Assembly: GCA_900468805.1 (NCBI GenBank)
Contig: UEIF01000007.1
Span: 152,114-216,113 of the forward strand
Reading direction: 5' to 3'
DNA: 64,000 bases
Origin: Hyphomicrobiales bacterium
Lineage (GTDB): Bacteria > Pseudomonadota > Alphaproteobacteria > Rhizobiales > Rhizobiaceae
Part shown: positions 1 through 7,512 of the stretch, in pieces
Position numbering within the stretch: the first letter of the stretch is position 1
How the letters are laid out: every line of letters starts with the position of its first letter
The notes under the pieces: generated by a model
Databases searched by the model: none
Seen by the model: the letters and a program-made list of their open reading frames with translations, nothing else
What the model was told of the DNA's origin: nothing
Program-made: the position numbers and the translations under genes

Positions 1-1
1 G

Positions 2-658
2 CGCGCCTATCTCGACGTCAATCGCGAGCCCTATGAACTCGATCCGCGCATGTTCGACGGGTTGCTGCCGCCCTATGCGAATATCAACTCGCTAAGGGTT
101 GCGGGTGGACTCGGCACCATCCCGCGCATCGTGGCCGAGAATATGGAAATTTATGCACGCCGGCTGCCCGTTCAGGAAGGGCTGGAACGTGTCGAAAGCG
201 TCTATAAGCCCTATCACTCGACGCTGAGGCGGCTGATTGCGCGCACGCATGTGCAGTTTGGTTTCGGTGTTCTGATCGACTGCCATTCCATGCCGGGCAA
301 TGTGCGCGTTGCCGGCAGCAATGCGCGGCCCGATTTCATCATCGGCGACCGCTACGGCACCAGCGCTTCGGCTGAGCTGTCGCGCACGGCGATTGGTATC
401 CTTGAGGAAATGGGTTTTGCGGCGATCCGCAACAAACCCTATGCCGGCGGTTTCATCACCGAGCACTACGGCCGCCCGTCACGCGGGCTTCATGCATTGC
501 AGATCGAAGTGAATCGCTCGATCTATGTCGACGAAGTGACACTGGAGAGGCGTTCGGATTTTTCCACCGTCGTAACGGCGATTACATCCTTCATGCAGCA
601 GATGGCTGACTATGTCGAGAAGTTCGCTGGCGACCACCGGGCGCTTGCAGCCGAATAA
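2..658 (+). CDS. N-formylglutamate amidohydrolase family protein (5' partial)
   Basis: The reading frame is open from the left edge, so the gene starts outside the window; 218 residues are visible. The stretch DVNREPYELDPRMF near the visible start and DCHSMPG around visible residue 93 are the conserved signatures of the N-formylglutamate amidohydrolase fold (zinc-dependent, M14-like). Family members release glutamate from N-formyl-L-glutamate, the last step of one histidine-degradation route, or act on related N-acyl amino acids. The neighbouring hut genes that would settle the substrate are not visible. A second, diverged family member lies at 38646-39434. The family call is firm; the exact substrate is inferred. 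Confidence 0.88.
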   Translation, partial: RAYLDVNREPYELDPRMFDGLLPPYANINSLRVAGGLGTIPRIVAENMEIYARRLPVQEGLERVESVYKPYHSTLRRLIARTHVQFGFGVLIDCHSMPGNVRVAGSNARPDFIIGDRYGTSASAELSRTAIGILEEMGFAAIRNKPYAGGFITEHYGRPSRGLHALQIEVNRSIYVDEVTLERRSDFSTVVTAITSFMQQMADYVEKFAGDHRALAAE

Positions 659-673
659 CTCCTGCTTTCAGAT

Positions 674-755
674 CAAAAAAAACCGCGCTTTGTCAGCGCG
701 GCTAAGTCTAGGGAGGAAACACCCAAGGAGGGTATTTACAGTCAGAAGACTGTAG
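674..755 (-). ncRNA. mmgR: MmgR/suhB-family (alpha-r8) small regulatory RNA
   Basis: Read on the minus strand the segment has a 5' hairpin (ACAGTC/GACTGT, 738-753), a single-stranded C/U-rich middle with two anti-Shine-Dalgarno-like stretches (CCTCCTT and TTTCCTCCC), and a strong intrinsic terminator (CCGCGCT/AGCGCGG stem at 683-701 followed by eight T). The transcript would be about 80 nt. Established knowledge: MmgR (Rfam suhB family) is a ~77-nt rhizobial sRNA with this architecture that limits polyhydroxybutyrate granule number and lies next to an inositol-monophosphatase-type gene, as here (hisN at 897). Assignment rests on recalled sequence, architecture and synteny. Confidence 0.82.
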
Positions 756-760
756 GTCGG

Positions 761-789
761 AAACTACTGCTGCATTGCACAAATGTCAA
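761..789 (-). promoter_or_regulatory. sigma-70 type promoter of the MmgR-like sRNA
   Basis: On the minus strand TTGACA (784-789) is followed after exactly 17 nt by TAGTTT (761-766). This places transcription start near 754-756, immediately before the first hairpin of the sRNA, which agrees with the expected ~80-nt product. Confidence 0.7.
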
Positions 790-896
790 GCAATATATTG
801 CACTGCAAAATCTTTAGGCAGCTAACCGGAAATTGCCTGTTGCATTTGCATTCCACCGGTTTTTCGCTATGAAAAACGCCATCTCCCGCCAGCTAT

Positions 897-1682
897 ATGG
901 ATTTCTCCATGCTTCCTGACCGTTCGTTCTTCAACCGTCTCGCCGAAGCTGCCAAGGCGGAAACCTTGCCGCGATTTCGCTCCAGCATCGATGTCACCAA
1001 CAAGCTGTCATCGGGTTTTGATCCCGTCACGGAAGGCGACAGGGCGGCGGAGACGGCCATTCGCGCGCTGATCGAGGCGCATTTCCCCGAACACGGTATT
1101 TTGGGCGAAGAGCACGGCAGTGTCGGCCTTGACCGAGAACATGTGTGGGTGATCGACCCGATCGACGGCACGCGCGCCTTCATCTCCGGCGTCCCGGTCT
1201 GGGGAACGCTGATCGGCCTGCAGAAGAACGGCCGGGCGGTTGCCGGCATGATCGAACAACCCTTCACCGGCGAGCGTTATTTCGGCGACGAGAATGGTTC
1301 GACCTATAGCGGGCCGGAAGGCGAGCGCCGGCTGCAGGTACGCGATTGCGGCACGGTGTCCAAAGCCATCCTTTTCACCACCTCGCCGCATCTCTTCGTT
1401 GGCGAGGAAATGGAGAAGTATCGGGAGATCGAAAGCCAGGTTCGGCTCTTCCGGTACGGCTGCGATTGTTACGCCTACGCACTGCTGGCGGCAGGCCATG
1501 TCGATCTCGTCATCGAAAACAACCTCAAGCCCTATGATGTCGGCGGGATCATCCCCGTTATCGAGGGCGCCGGCGGCATCATGACCACCTGGGATGGCGG
1601 GCGGCCGGAAAACGGCGGCTCGATCATCGCTGCCGGCAGCAGGACGGTCTACGAGGAGGCGATCGCCATTCTCCAGCGCTAA
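897..1682 (+). CDS. hisN: Histidinol-phosphatase, inositol monophosphatase family
   Basis: A 261-aa IMPase-fold Mg2+-dependent phosphatase. The metal-binding signatures are present: GEEHG at residues 70-74, DPIDGTRAF at 87-95 and a C-terminal DVGG. The N-terminal FDPVTEGDRAAE and the FISGVPVWGTL stretch after the DPIDGT motif are typical of HisN (histidinol-phosphate to histidinol, histidine biosynthesis) rather than of SuhB. A second in-frame ATG at 909 is an equally possible start. The gene stands alone, with an sRNA transcribed away from it upstream and a dispersed repeat directly after its stop codon. Another IMPase activity (inositol phosphatase) cannot be excluded. Confidence 0.85.
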   Translation: MDFSMLPDRSFFNRLAEAAKAETLPRFRSSIDVTNKLSSGFDPVTEGDRAAETAIRALIEAHFPEHGILGEEHGSVGLDREHVWVIDPIDGTRAFISGVPVWGTLIGLQKNGRAVAGMIEQPFTGERYFGDENGSTYSGPEGERRLQVRDCGTVSKAILFTTSPHLFVGEEMEKYREIESQVRLFRYGCDCYAYALLAAGHVDLVIENNLKPYDVGGIIPVIEGAGGIMTTWDGGRPENGGSIIAAGSRTVYEEAIAILQR

Positions 1683-1735
1683 AGCATGTCGCGCAAAAGT
1701 GTGCAGCGGTCTTGCGATAACGACATGCGTAAAAT
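1681..1735. repeat. Dispersed rhizobial palindromic repeat
   Basis: GCATGTCG (1684-1691) pairs perfectly with CGACATGC (1721-1728), with an inner CGCAA/TTGCG pairing, giving a long imperfect hairpin just after the hisN stop. I recognise the sequence as an intergenic repeat that recurs in Rhizobium genomes. It may act as a transcript end or mRNA stabiliser for hisN. Confidence 0.65.
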
Positions 1736-1742
1736 CGCAGCT

Positions 1743-2714
1743 TCAGACGCCGATCGCCGTCACTTCTTCGGTCGCTTCGGCATCGCTACCGGGAATGAAG
1801 GCGTTAAAGGCGGCAAGGGCGGCGGTGCGATACATATCCCTTTCCTGGAATATCTCGTGGCGAGCGCCATTGATCGGCACGAGCTGACCGGCGCGGAAAT
1901 AGCGCGAAAGCCGCTCCTGCGCCGTATAAGGCACCAGGCCATCGCGTGTCGGTGCGATGACGACAGAGGGGATGGTGATCGAAAAGAGATGGTAGGGCTC
2001 CGTCACCCGATCGATCGCCTTCATGCACTCATGCATCCACCGCGCAGTCGGCGCTCCCAGCGCAAGTTCCGGATGTGACTTCACCACGGCAATGTTGCGC
2101 TCGAAGCGCGTTTCGTCCGACGTAAGCAGATTATCGGGGAATTGCAGCTCCTTCATTTTTCCGAGCGGCAGGCCGCCGAGGCCGATGGCGCAGAGCGCGG
2201 CCGAAATCGTCCGGATGACACCCTCAGACGCAGATTGCCCGCTGAGGCCGAGGAAGGGTGCCGAAAGCACCATGCGCTCGATGCGTGTCGAAAGGTAGGG
2301 GGCGGCGGAAAGGGCGATCAGCGCGCCGGTGGAATGGGCGAGCAGATAGAAGGGCAGGCGCGTATCCGGCAGCACGACCTTCTCGAGGAAGGTATCGAGG
2401 TCACGCTCGTAATCCGCAAAGCGGCGGATGTGGCCATGGTTGCGCTTCTTGATCAGCCTGGGCGAGCCGCCCTGGCCGCGCAGGTCGAAAGTCGCGACCC
2501 AGAGGCCCTTGGCGGTGAGATCGCGGATCGTCTCGAAATACTTTTCGATGCATTCGCTGCGCCCGTGCAGGAGGACCACCGTTCCATGGGCGATCGATGT
2601 CTGCGACCGGAAGACGGCGTAACGCAACCTATGGCCGTCGTGGGTCTCGAAAAAACCTTCGGTGCGGTTCTCCGGCGTCGGATTGTCTGGGGTCGAGTAA
2701 AGAACCTGTTCCAT
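1743..2714 (-). CDS. Alpha/beta hydrolase, lysophospholipase (PldB-like)
   Basis: Predicted 323 aa when started at the ATG at 2714; the frame is open to 2777, but those extra residues do not look family-like. HGRSE at residues 50-54 is the oxyanion-hole motif, AHSTG carries nucleophile Ser128, TRDG supplies the acidic residue and ARHEIF the catalytic His, so the triad is complete. DLRGQGGS is characteristic of the hydrolase_4/monoacylglycerol-lipase subgroup. There is no signal peptide, so it is probably cytoplasmic. It is convergent with hisN. The substrate is unknown; a lysophospholipid or monoglyceride is an inference. Confidence 0.8.
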   Translation of the reverse strand: MEQVLYSTPDNPTPENRTEGFFETHDGHRLRYAVFRSQTSIAHGTVVLLHGRSECIEKYFETIRDLTAKGLWVATFDLRGQGGSPRLIKKRNHGHIRRFADYERDLDTFLEKVVLPDTRLPFYLLAHSTGALIALSAAPYLSTRIERMVLSAPFLGLSGQSASEGVIRTISAALCAIGLGGLPLGKMKELQFPDNLLTSDETRFERNIAVVKSHPELALGAPTARWMHECMKAIDRVTEPYHLFSITIPSVVIAPTRDGLVPYTAQERLSRYFRAGQLVPINGARHEIFQERDMYRTAALAAFNAFIPGSDAEATEEVTAIGV

Positions 2715-2951
2715 AGGCAGAATGTTTCTTCGCGTGAGAGATATACTAGGGGATACCGCAGGGGCCAGGAAAATCAACGGCCAAATTGCCGCTTAATATA
2801 AGCTAACTATAATACATTAAGATCTTTCTATATGGCAAGCTTCGCGAAAGCAGAGACACGCTATGGTTAGTGCGAACGAAAGATTTGTTCCGGCATGAGG
2901 CCGGTTATCCGCACGTTCATGACTGAAGATTGGGGCGCCGGGAGGCTGGCC

Positions 2952-3476
2952 ATGAATTCGGTTTCTTCCGTCGGGTCTGTCAATTCCGGCGTCCGCCAAT
3001 CAACCGGTCCGGAGCGGCCGGAGTCCGTTCTCGACTATCTACAGTCGGATTATCTCGATATCGATCCGCCGGAAGCGCATCTGGCGATCCTGAAGCTTTT
3101 CAGCGACAATCCGAAGTCACAGGCAGCTTTCGCGCGGGAATATGCTGCACTCATGGCAATGCCGCAGAATTCCGGCATCTCACCGGAAAATGGCCAGTTT
3201 CTCGCGCTCGAGCAGATGATCATTGATAACCGCGACGCCTTTCCGGCAGCGGGGTTCACGATCAGCACGAAGCTGCCGGGCGGCGGTTCCATCGTTGCCG
3301 AAGTGCCGCCCTCAAACAGCGGCGGCAAGGAGAGTGGCAGTCCTTTTTCGATATTTTCGAGCAGCGATTCAGCCGCGTTGTCGCGCATCATCAGCGCTCT
3401 CATGCTCAGTCATCAGGATGCCGCGGCTGACAGGCTGGATGCGACGCAGGATCAGTTTGCAGAGCTTTATGCCTGA
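2952..3476 (+). CDS. Hypothetical protein, 174 aa
   Basis: I do not recognise this protein. The start at 2952 is chosen because GGAGG at 2941-2945 is spaced correctly; in-frame ATGs at 2895 and 2919 lack such a site. The N-terminus is Ser/Val/Gly-rich (MNSVSSVGSVNSG), followed by a probably helical middle and a Gly/Ser-rich low-complexity stretch around residues 115-130. There is no signal peptide, membrane segment or cysteine. It resembles in style the Ser-rich unknown at 14719-15360. It sits alone between a divergent hydrolase gene and the sHSP gene. Confidence 0.6.
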   Translation: MNSVSSVGSVNSGVRQSTGPERPESVLDYLQSDYLDIDPPEAHLAILKLFSDNPKSQAAFAREYAALMAMPQNSGISPENGQFLALEQMIIDNRDAFPAAGFTISTKLPGGGSIVAEVPPSNSGGKESGSPFSIFSSSDSAALSRIISALMLSHQDAAADRLDATQDQFAELYA

Positions 3477-3484
3477 AGAAAAGA

Positions 3485-3521
3485 GGCCGGCGGAGCTGAG
3501 GGAGCCCTTGGCCGGCCGAAT
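3485..3521 (+). terminator. Possible terminator of the 2952 gene
   Basis: GGCCGGC (3485-3491) pairs with GCCGGCC (3511-3517) just after the stop codon. The T tract is poor (AATTTAGG), so this may be a weak or Rho-assisted end. Confidence 0.4.
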
Positions 3522-3667
3522 TTAGGCTGAAGAAGAAGGGACGATACACTTCAACCTTCGGGCTAGTGTCACCCGATGTTTTATCTCTGGACCTCAGCGC
3601 CTGAACCTTTGCCGAACCCGTCGTTCATACAGGGTTCACGCAGCAATGCGGGTGCTTCGAAGAAGGC

Positions 3668-3696
3668 CTTGAAGTCTCAGAAAGCCATCCCCATCT
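3668..3696 (+). promoter_or_regulatory. Heat-shock (RpoH/sigma-32) promoter of the sHSP gene
   Basis: CTTGAAG (3668-3674), a 14-nt spacer and CCCCATCT (3689-3696) match the sigma-32 consensus CTTGAAA-N(11-16)-CCCCATnT closely. Transcription would begin near 3703, leaving a leader of about 98 nt before the sHSP start. Confidence 0.85.
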
Positions 3697-3702
3697 GAAC
3701 TT

Positions 3703-3800
3703 TGCGGACGCCAGAAGGGTCCGCGCAACCGTCCCGAAGCCGCCAAGAGTGGGGTTTCAGGGCATGATATCGCAACACGTCGCTTCCCTAGGAGGACATC
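3703..3800 (+). promoter_or_regulatory. ROSE-like RNA thermometer in the sHSP leader
   Basis: The leader opens with a stable hairpin (GCGGAC 3704-3709 with GTCCGC 3719-3724). It ends with a small helix in which GTC/CTTC (3779-3786, with one unpaired G at 3782) pairs with GGAG/GAC (3791-3797) around a CCTA loop, sequestering the Shine-Dalgarno GGAGG six bases before ATG. A bulged G opposite the Shine-Dalgarno and a TCGCT core are hallmarks of ROSE elements, which melt on heating and are established for rhizobial small heat-shock genes. The pairing is from the sequence; the class is by resemblance. Confidence 0.8.
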
Positions 3801-4271
3801 ATGCGTCACGTAGACTTCTCTCCCCTTTATCGTTCCACTGTCGGTTTCGACCGTCTCTTTACCATGCTCGACAGCCTCTCCCAGCCGGAGCAGGTTCCGA
3901 GTTATCCGCCGTACAATATCGAGCGGACCGGTGAGAACACCTATCGCATCACGATGGCCGTTGCCGGCTTTGATGAAACCGAACTCTCCATTGAATCGCA
4001 TGCCCACGCGCTCATCGTGAAGGGTGAAAAGCGTGAAGAAAATGCCGATGGTAGCGAGTTCCTGTATCGCGGCATCGCAAAGCGCGCCTTCGAGCGCCGC
4101 TTCCAGCTTGCCGATCATGTCGAAGTGACCGCCGCTTCGCTGAAGAACGGCCTCCTGCACATCGACCTTCTGCGGAGCATCCCGGAGGCTCTGAAGCCCC
4201 GCAAGATTGCTATTGCTGCTGAGCCGGTCGATGCTCCGAAGGCCATCGAAGCGCAGGTCGTCAACAGCTAA
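3801..4271 (+). CDS. Small heat-shock protein, Hsp20/alpha-crystallin family (IbpA-like)
   Basis: 156 aa. The N-terminal segment is followed by an alpha-crystallin domain at about residues 35-130; PPYNIERTGENTYRITMAVAGF and LKNGLLHIDL mark its first strand and its end. It is an ATP-independent holdase that binds unfolding cytoplasmic proteins and passes them to DnaK/ClpB. MRHVDFSPLYRSTVGFDR at the N-terminus is typical of the IbpA-like class A sHSPs of rhizobia. Expression appears doubly temperature-controlled, by the sigma-32 promoter at 3668 and the thermometer leader at 3703. It is monocistronic, closed by a strong terminator. Confidence 0.93.
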   Translation: MRHVDFSPLYRSTVGFDRLFTMLDSLSQPEQVPSYPPYNIERTGENTYRITMAVAGFDETELSIESHAHALIVKGEKREENADGSEFLYRGIAKRAFERRFQLADHVEVTAASLKNGLLHIDLLRSIPEALKPRKIAIAAEPVDAPKAIEAQVVNS

Positions 4272-4296
4272 TCCGATTTAACGGATCAGACGCGAA

Positions 4297-4322
4297 CGGC
4301 GCCCGAGAGGGCGCCGTTTTTT
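4297..4322 (+). terminator. Intrinsic terminator of the sHSP gene
   Basis: CGGCGCCC (4297-4304), a GAGA loop and GGGCGCCG (4309-4316) run directly into TTTTTT. It is a textbook hairpin 25 nt past the stop. Confidence 0.9.
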
Positions 4323-4362
4323 GTTTGTCTTTGTGTTTGTTGGAGGAGGCTTTTTGCTGGGG

Positions 4363-5409
4363 TCAGGCCGGGCTGGCGGCTTCTTCCAACTGCTTTTCGG
4401 TGGCGCGCCGCGCCGCAGCGGCTGCATATTTCTGGGCGATGACGGCGCAGACCATCAGCTGGATCTGATGGAAGAGCATCAGCGGCAGCACGATTGCCCC
4501 AATCGACTGGCCGGCGAAGATGACGTTTGCCATCGGAACGCCGCTTGCGAGGCTCTTCTTCGAGCCGCAGAAGGTGATGGTGATTTCATCGGCCTTGTTG
4601 AAGCCCAGCCAGCGGCTGCCATACATGGTGATGATCAAAACGAGGGCCAGCAGCACCATGTCGGCGATGATGACGGCGGCGATGTCGGCTATCGTGAAGG
4701 TATGCCACAGTCCTTCGACAACCGCCGTCGAGAAGGCCAGATAGACCACCATCAGGATGGAGCCGCGATCGACGGGCATGAGAATCTTCTTCTTCGAGCG
4801 GATCCATTCGCCAATCCAGGGCTGGAGGATCTGGCCTACGACGAAGGGGGCCAGAAGCTGGAGCAGGATCTGTTCGAGTGCATCGAAGGAAAAGCCGCCA
4901 TGGCCGCCGACCGAGAAGAGCAGGCCGACGAGCAGCGGCGTCAGGAACATCCCGAAGATGTTGGAGGCCGAAGCCGAGCAGATCGCCGCCGGCACGTTGC
5001 CGCCGGCCATCGAGGTGAAGGCGATCGAGGACTGCACCGTCGACGGCAGCACGCAGAGGAAGAGAATACCGAAATAAAGCGGCTGCGGCAGGATCGAATT
5101 CGGAATGAAGCCCATCGCCAGGCCAAGAATCGGGAAGATGCCGAAGGTCGTCAGCAGGATGATCAAATGTAGACGCCAATGCAGCAGGCCGGCGATGACG
5201 ACATCACGCGAGAGGCGTGCGCCATGCAGGAAGAACAGCAGCGCGATCGCGAAATCGGTCGCCACGCCAAACCAGCCGGCGAACGTGCCGCTCGCCGGGA
5301 AGATCGAGGCGAGTATGACGGTGCAGACGAGCAGGATCGTGAAGGTATCGGGCAAAAAGCGGCGCATGACAGTCTCGCTGGATAAATGAGTCATTGTTTT
5401 GTCGCTCAT
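4363..5409 (-). CDS. Bile acid:sodium symporter family (SBF-like) transporter
   Basis: 348 aa, with about nine or ten hydrophobic segments over nearly the whole length. LPSTVQSSIAFTSMAGGN is the conserved crossing motif of the BASS/SBF-like family, and FCGSKKSLASGVPMA near residue 290 matches the second family motif. Such proteins are inner-membrane, usually Na+-coupled carriers for organic anions; the bacterial SBF-like branch has few known substrates. In-frame ATGs at 5394 and 5367 are alternative starts. It is divergent from a LysR gene with only 51 bp between, so that regulator probably controls it. Confidence 0.85.
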   Translation of the reverse strand: MSDKTMTHLSSETVMRRFLPDTFTILLVCTVILASIFPASGTFAGWFGVATDFAIALLFFLHGARLSRDVVIAGLLHWRLHLIILLTTFGIFPILGLAMGFIPNSILPQPLYFGILFLCVLPSTVQSSIAFTSMAGGNVPAAICSASASNIFGMFLTPLLVGLLFSVGGHGGFSFDALEQILLQLLAPFVVGQILQPWIGEWIRSKKKILMPVDRGSILMVVYLAFSTAVVEGLWHTFTIADIAAVIIADMVLLALVLIITMYGSRWLGFNKADEITITFCGSKKSLASGVPMANVIFAGQSIGAIVLPLMLFHQIQLMVCAVIAQKYAAAAARRATEKQLEEAASPA

Positions 5410-5410
5410 T

Positions 5411-5456
5411 ATGATCCAGGATGCAAGGAATAACAGTTATTACAAATCTGGATCAT
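5411..5456. promoter_or_regulatory. Nested palindromic operator between transporter and LysR gene
   Basis: ATGATCCAG (5411-5419) and CTGGATCAT (5448-5456) form a perfect 9-bp inverted repeat. Centred inside it is AATAAC-A-GTTATT (5429-5441). The inner element fits a T-N11-A LysR box and both genes start at the edges, so it likely binds the LysR product at 5461. Confidence 0.7.
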
Positions 5457-5460
5457 CCTT

Positions 5461-6315
5461 ATGCTCGACCTTTCGCAGCTTCGCAGTTTCGTCACCGTCG
5501 AGCAAATGGGCAGCTTTACACTTGCCGCCGAAAGGCTGGGGCTCGGACAATCGACAGTCAGTCAGCACATACAGAGGCTGGAAACCTCGCTCGGGCGCCG
5601 GCTGCTGGAGCGCGATACGCACAAGGTTGTGCTGACCGGTGATGGCGAGGCCTTGCTTTCGCATGCCCGCGCCATGCTGTCGATCGAAGGGCAGGTACAG
5701 TCGCTGTTCAGGGGCGGCAGCCTGCGCGGACGCCTGCGGTTGGGCGTCTCTGAGGATTTCGTGACAAGCCAATTGCCGGCGGTTCTGGAAGACTTCGTGC
5801 GTTCACATCCCTCGGTCGATCTGGAATTGACGGTCGCGCTGTCGGGCGTGCTCTATGAAATGCAGGATGCGGAAGCGATCGACCTCGTACTTGCCAAGCG
5901 GCGGCTTGGTGACGTGCACGGGCGGCTGGTCTATCGCGAGCCGCTGGTGTGGTTGGCGCGTGATCCGGAGCATGTACTTGCATCCGGTCCGCTTCCCTTG
6001 ATCGCTTTCCCGCCGCCGAGCGTCACGCGCGCCATTGCACTGGAAGCACTCGGCCGTCACGGCGTAGCCTGGCGCATCGTTTGCACCTGCGGGAGTTTGA
6101 GCGGGCTGACGGCTGCTGCGCGTGCCGGCATGGGAGTGCTCGTCCAGCCGCGCAGCATGGCGCCCGCGGGATTGAAGGAAATCGCCTCTGGCAGATTGCC
6201 GGTGCTGGAGGATGTGGAATTTGTACTCGTACCGCGAAAGGGGGCCGATCAGGCGCTCGTGGCGGCACTTTCCGATGATATTTTGAAGAAGGTCAGGGGT
6301 TTGCGGTCGGCCTGA
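5461..6315 (+). CDS. LysR-family transcriptional regulator (LrhA-like)
   Basis: 284 aa. The N-terminal winged helix-turn-helix (residues 1-60; LRSFVTVEQMGSFTLAAERL followed by STVSQHIQRLE) precedes a periplasmic-binding-like effector domain (about 88-280). LDLSQLRSFV and LGRRLLERDTHKVVLTGDG resemble the LrhA/HexA branch. It is divergent from the SBF-like transporter and probably regulates it and itself through the palindromes at 5411-5456. The effector ligand is unknown; the transported anion is a reasonable guess. Confidence 0.9.
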   Translation: MLDLSQLRSFVTVEQMGSFTLAAERLGLGQSTVSQHIQRLETSLGRRLLERDTHKVVLTGDGEALLSHARAMLSIEGQVQSLFRGGSLRGRLRLGVSEDFVTSQLPAVLEDFVRSHPSVDLELTVALSGVLYEMQDAEAIDLVLAKRRLGDVHGRLVYREPLVWLARDPEHVLASGPLPLIAFPPPSVTRAIALEALGRHGVAWRIVCTCGSLSGLTAAARAGMGVLVQPRSMAPAGLKEIASGRLPVLEDVEFVLVPRKGADQALVAALSDDILKKVRGLRSA

Positions 6316-6330
6316 GCACCTTCAATCAAA

Positions 6331-6357
6331 TCCCGCCGGAGCGGGCGGGATTTTATT
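6331..6357 (+). terminator. Intrinsic terminator of the LysR gene
   Basis: TCCCGCC (6331-6337) pairs with GGCGGGA (6344-6350), followed by TTTTATTTTT. Confidence 0.85.
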
Positions 6358-6459
6358 TTTCGAAATCAGAACTCTACGACAAAAACGCACTGGCGGCGCG
6401 GACCGCAGTAGCGGCCGGAACACCGGCTCTTTCGGACAAGCGTTCCGGCAGTTGGCAAA

Positions 6460-7512
6460 TCAGGCCGAGAGGCACTTCAGGAAACCGTCGACATCGGCTT
6501 CGGTCGTTGCAAAGCTGGTGACGAGACGGACCAGCGTTTCGCTCTCCGAAGCGAGGTCCGGCATGCCGGCCGGGATCGGCCACTCGTAGAATTTTGCGCC
6601 TTTGTCCTCAGCCGTCTTTGCAGCTGATTTCTGAATGACCGCGAAAACTTCGTTTGAAGCGGTCGGCCAAACGAGCCGAGCCGAGTTGCTGGCCCCGATA
6701 CCGGCGCGCAGACGGTCGGCCATGCCGTTGGAGTGGCGGGCGAGATCGAGCCAGAGGCCGTTTTCGAAATAGGCATCGAACTGGGCGGAGATGAAGCGCG
6801 ACTTGGAGAAGAGCTGGGCGGCGCGCTTGCGGATGAAGGGCATTTCCTTCGCCTGCTCCGGATTGAAGAAGACGATCGCTTCCGCGCACCAGCAGCCGTT
6901 CTTAGTGCCGCCAAAGGAGAGGATGTCGACGCCACGTTTCCATGTCATTTCGGCAGGCGTTGCGTTCAGCGCGACGAGCGCATTGGCGAAGCGGGCGCCA
7001 TCCATGTGCAGAGGCAGATTGCGCTTCCTGGCGATGGCGGAAATTTCGCCGATTTCCGGCAGCGAGTAGACAGTGCCGATTTCGGTCGCCTGGGTAATGG
7101 TAACAGCGCTGGCGCGGCCGTGATGGACGGCATCCTCGGGGAAGGCGGCAATCTTTGCGGAGAGTGCGGCCGGGTCGATCTTGCCGAAATCGCCGGCGAC
7201 CGGCATCAGCCGAGAAGAACCGGAGAAGAACTCGGGGGCGCCGCATTCGTCCTGGATCGCATGGGCTTCCTGATGGCAGAAAGTGATGCCGCCGGGGCGC
7301 TGTACGCTCGCGAGCGAGAGCGAGTTGGCGGCTGTGCCTGTCGCCACGAAGAAGACCGAAACCTCACGCTCGAAGATTTCAGAGAAGCGAGCTTCCACCT
7401 TTTTGTCGAGGTCGCTATTGCCATAGGCGGCAGCGTATCCGGGGGATTCAGCCAACAGGCGCTCGGCAATGGATTTATGGGCGCCAGCCCAGTTATCGGA
7501 AGCAAAAAACAT
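6460..7512 (-). CDS. ltaE: Low-specificity L-threonine aldolase (PLP enzyme)
   Basis: 350 aa from the ATG at 7512. The start is chosen because MFFASDNWAGAH is the usual family N-terminus and residues upstream are not family-like; the frame is open to 7752 and no start has a clear ribosome-binding site. DGARF at residues 171-175 and FGGTKNG with the PLP lysine K204 are diagnostic of the fold-type I aldolase group. The enzyme cleaves L-threonine or L-allo-threonine to glycine and acetaldehyde and can also act on other beta-hydroxy amino acids. It is cytoplasmic and monocistronic, divergent from gltB across a long leader. Confidence 0.88.
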   Translation of the reverse strand: MFFASDNWAGAHKSIAERLLAESPGYAAAYGNSDLDKKVEARFSEIFEREVSVFFVATGTAANSLSLASVQRPGGITFCHQEAHAIQDECGAPEFFSGSSRLMPVAGDFGKIDPAALSAKIAAFPEDAVHHGRASAVTITQATEIGTVYSLPEIGEISAIARKRNLPLHMDGARFANALVALNATPAEMTWKRGVDILSFGGTKNGCWCAEAIVFFNPEQAKEMPFIRKRAAQLFSKSRFISAQFDAYFENGLWLDLARHSNGMADRLRAGIGASNSARLVWPTASNEVFAVIQKSAAKTAEDKGAKFYEWPIPAGMPDLASESETLVRLVTSFATTEADVDGFLKCLSA

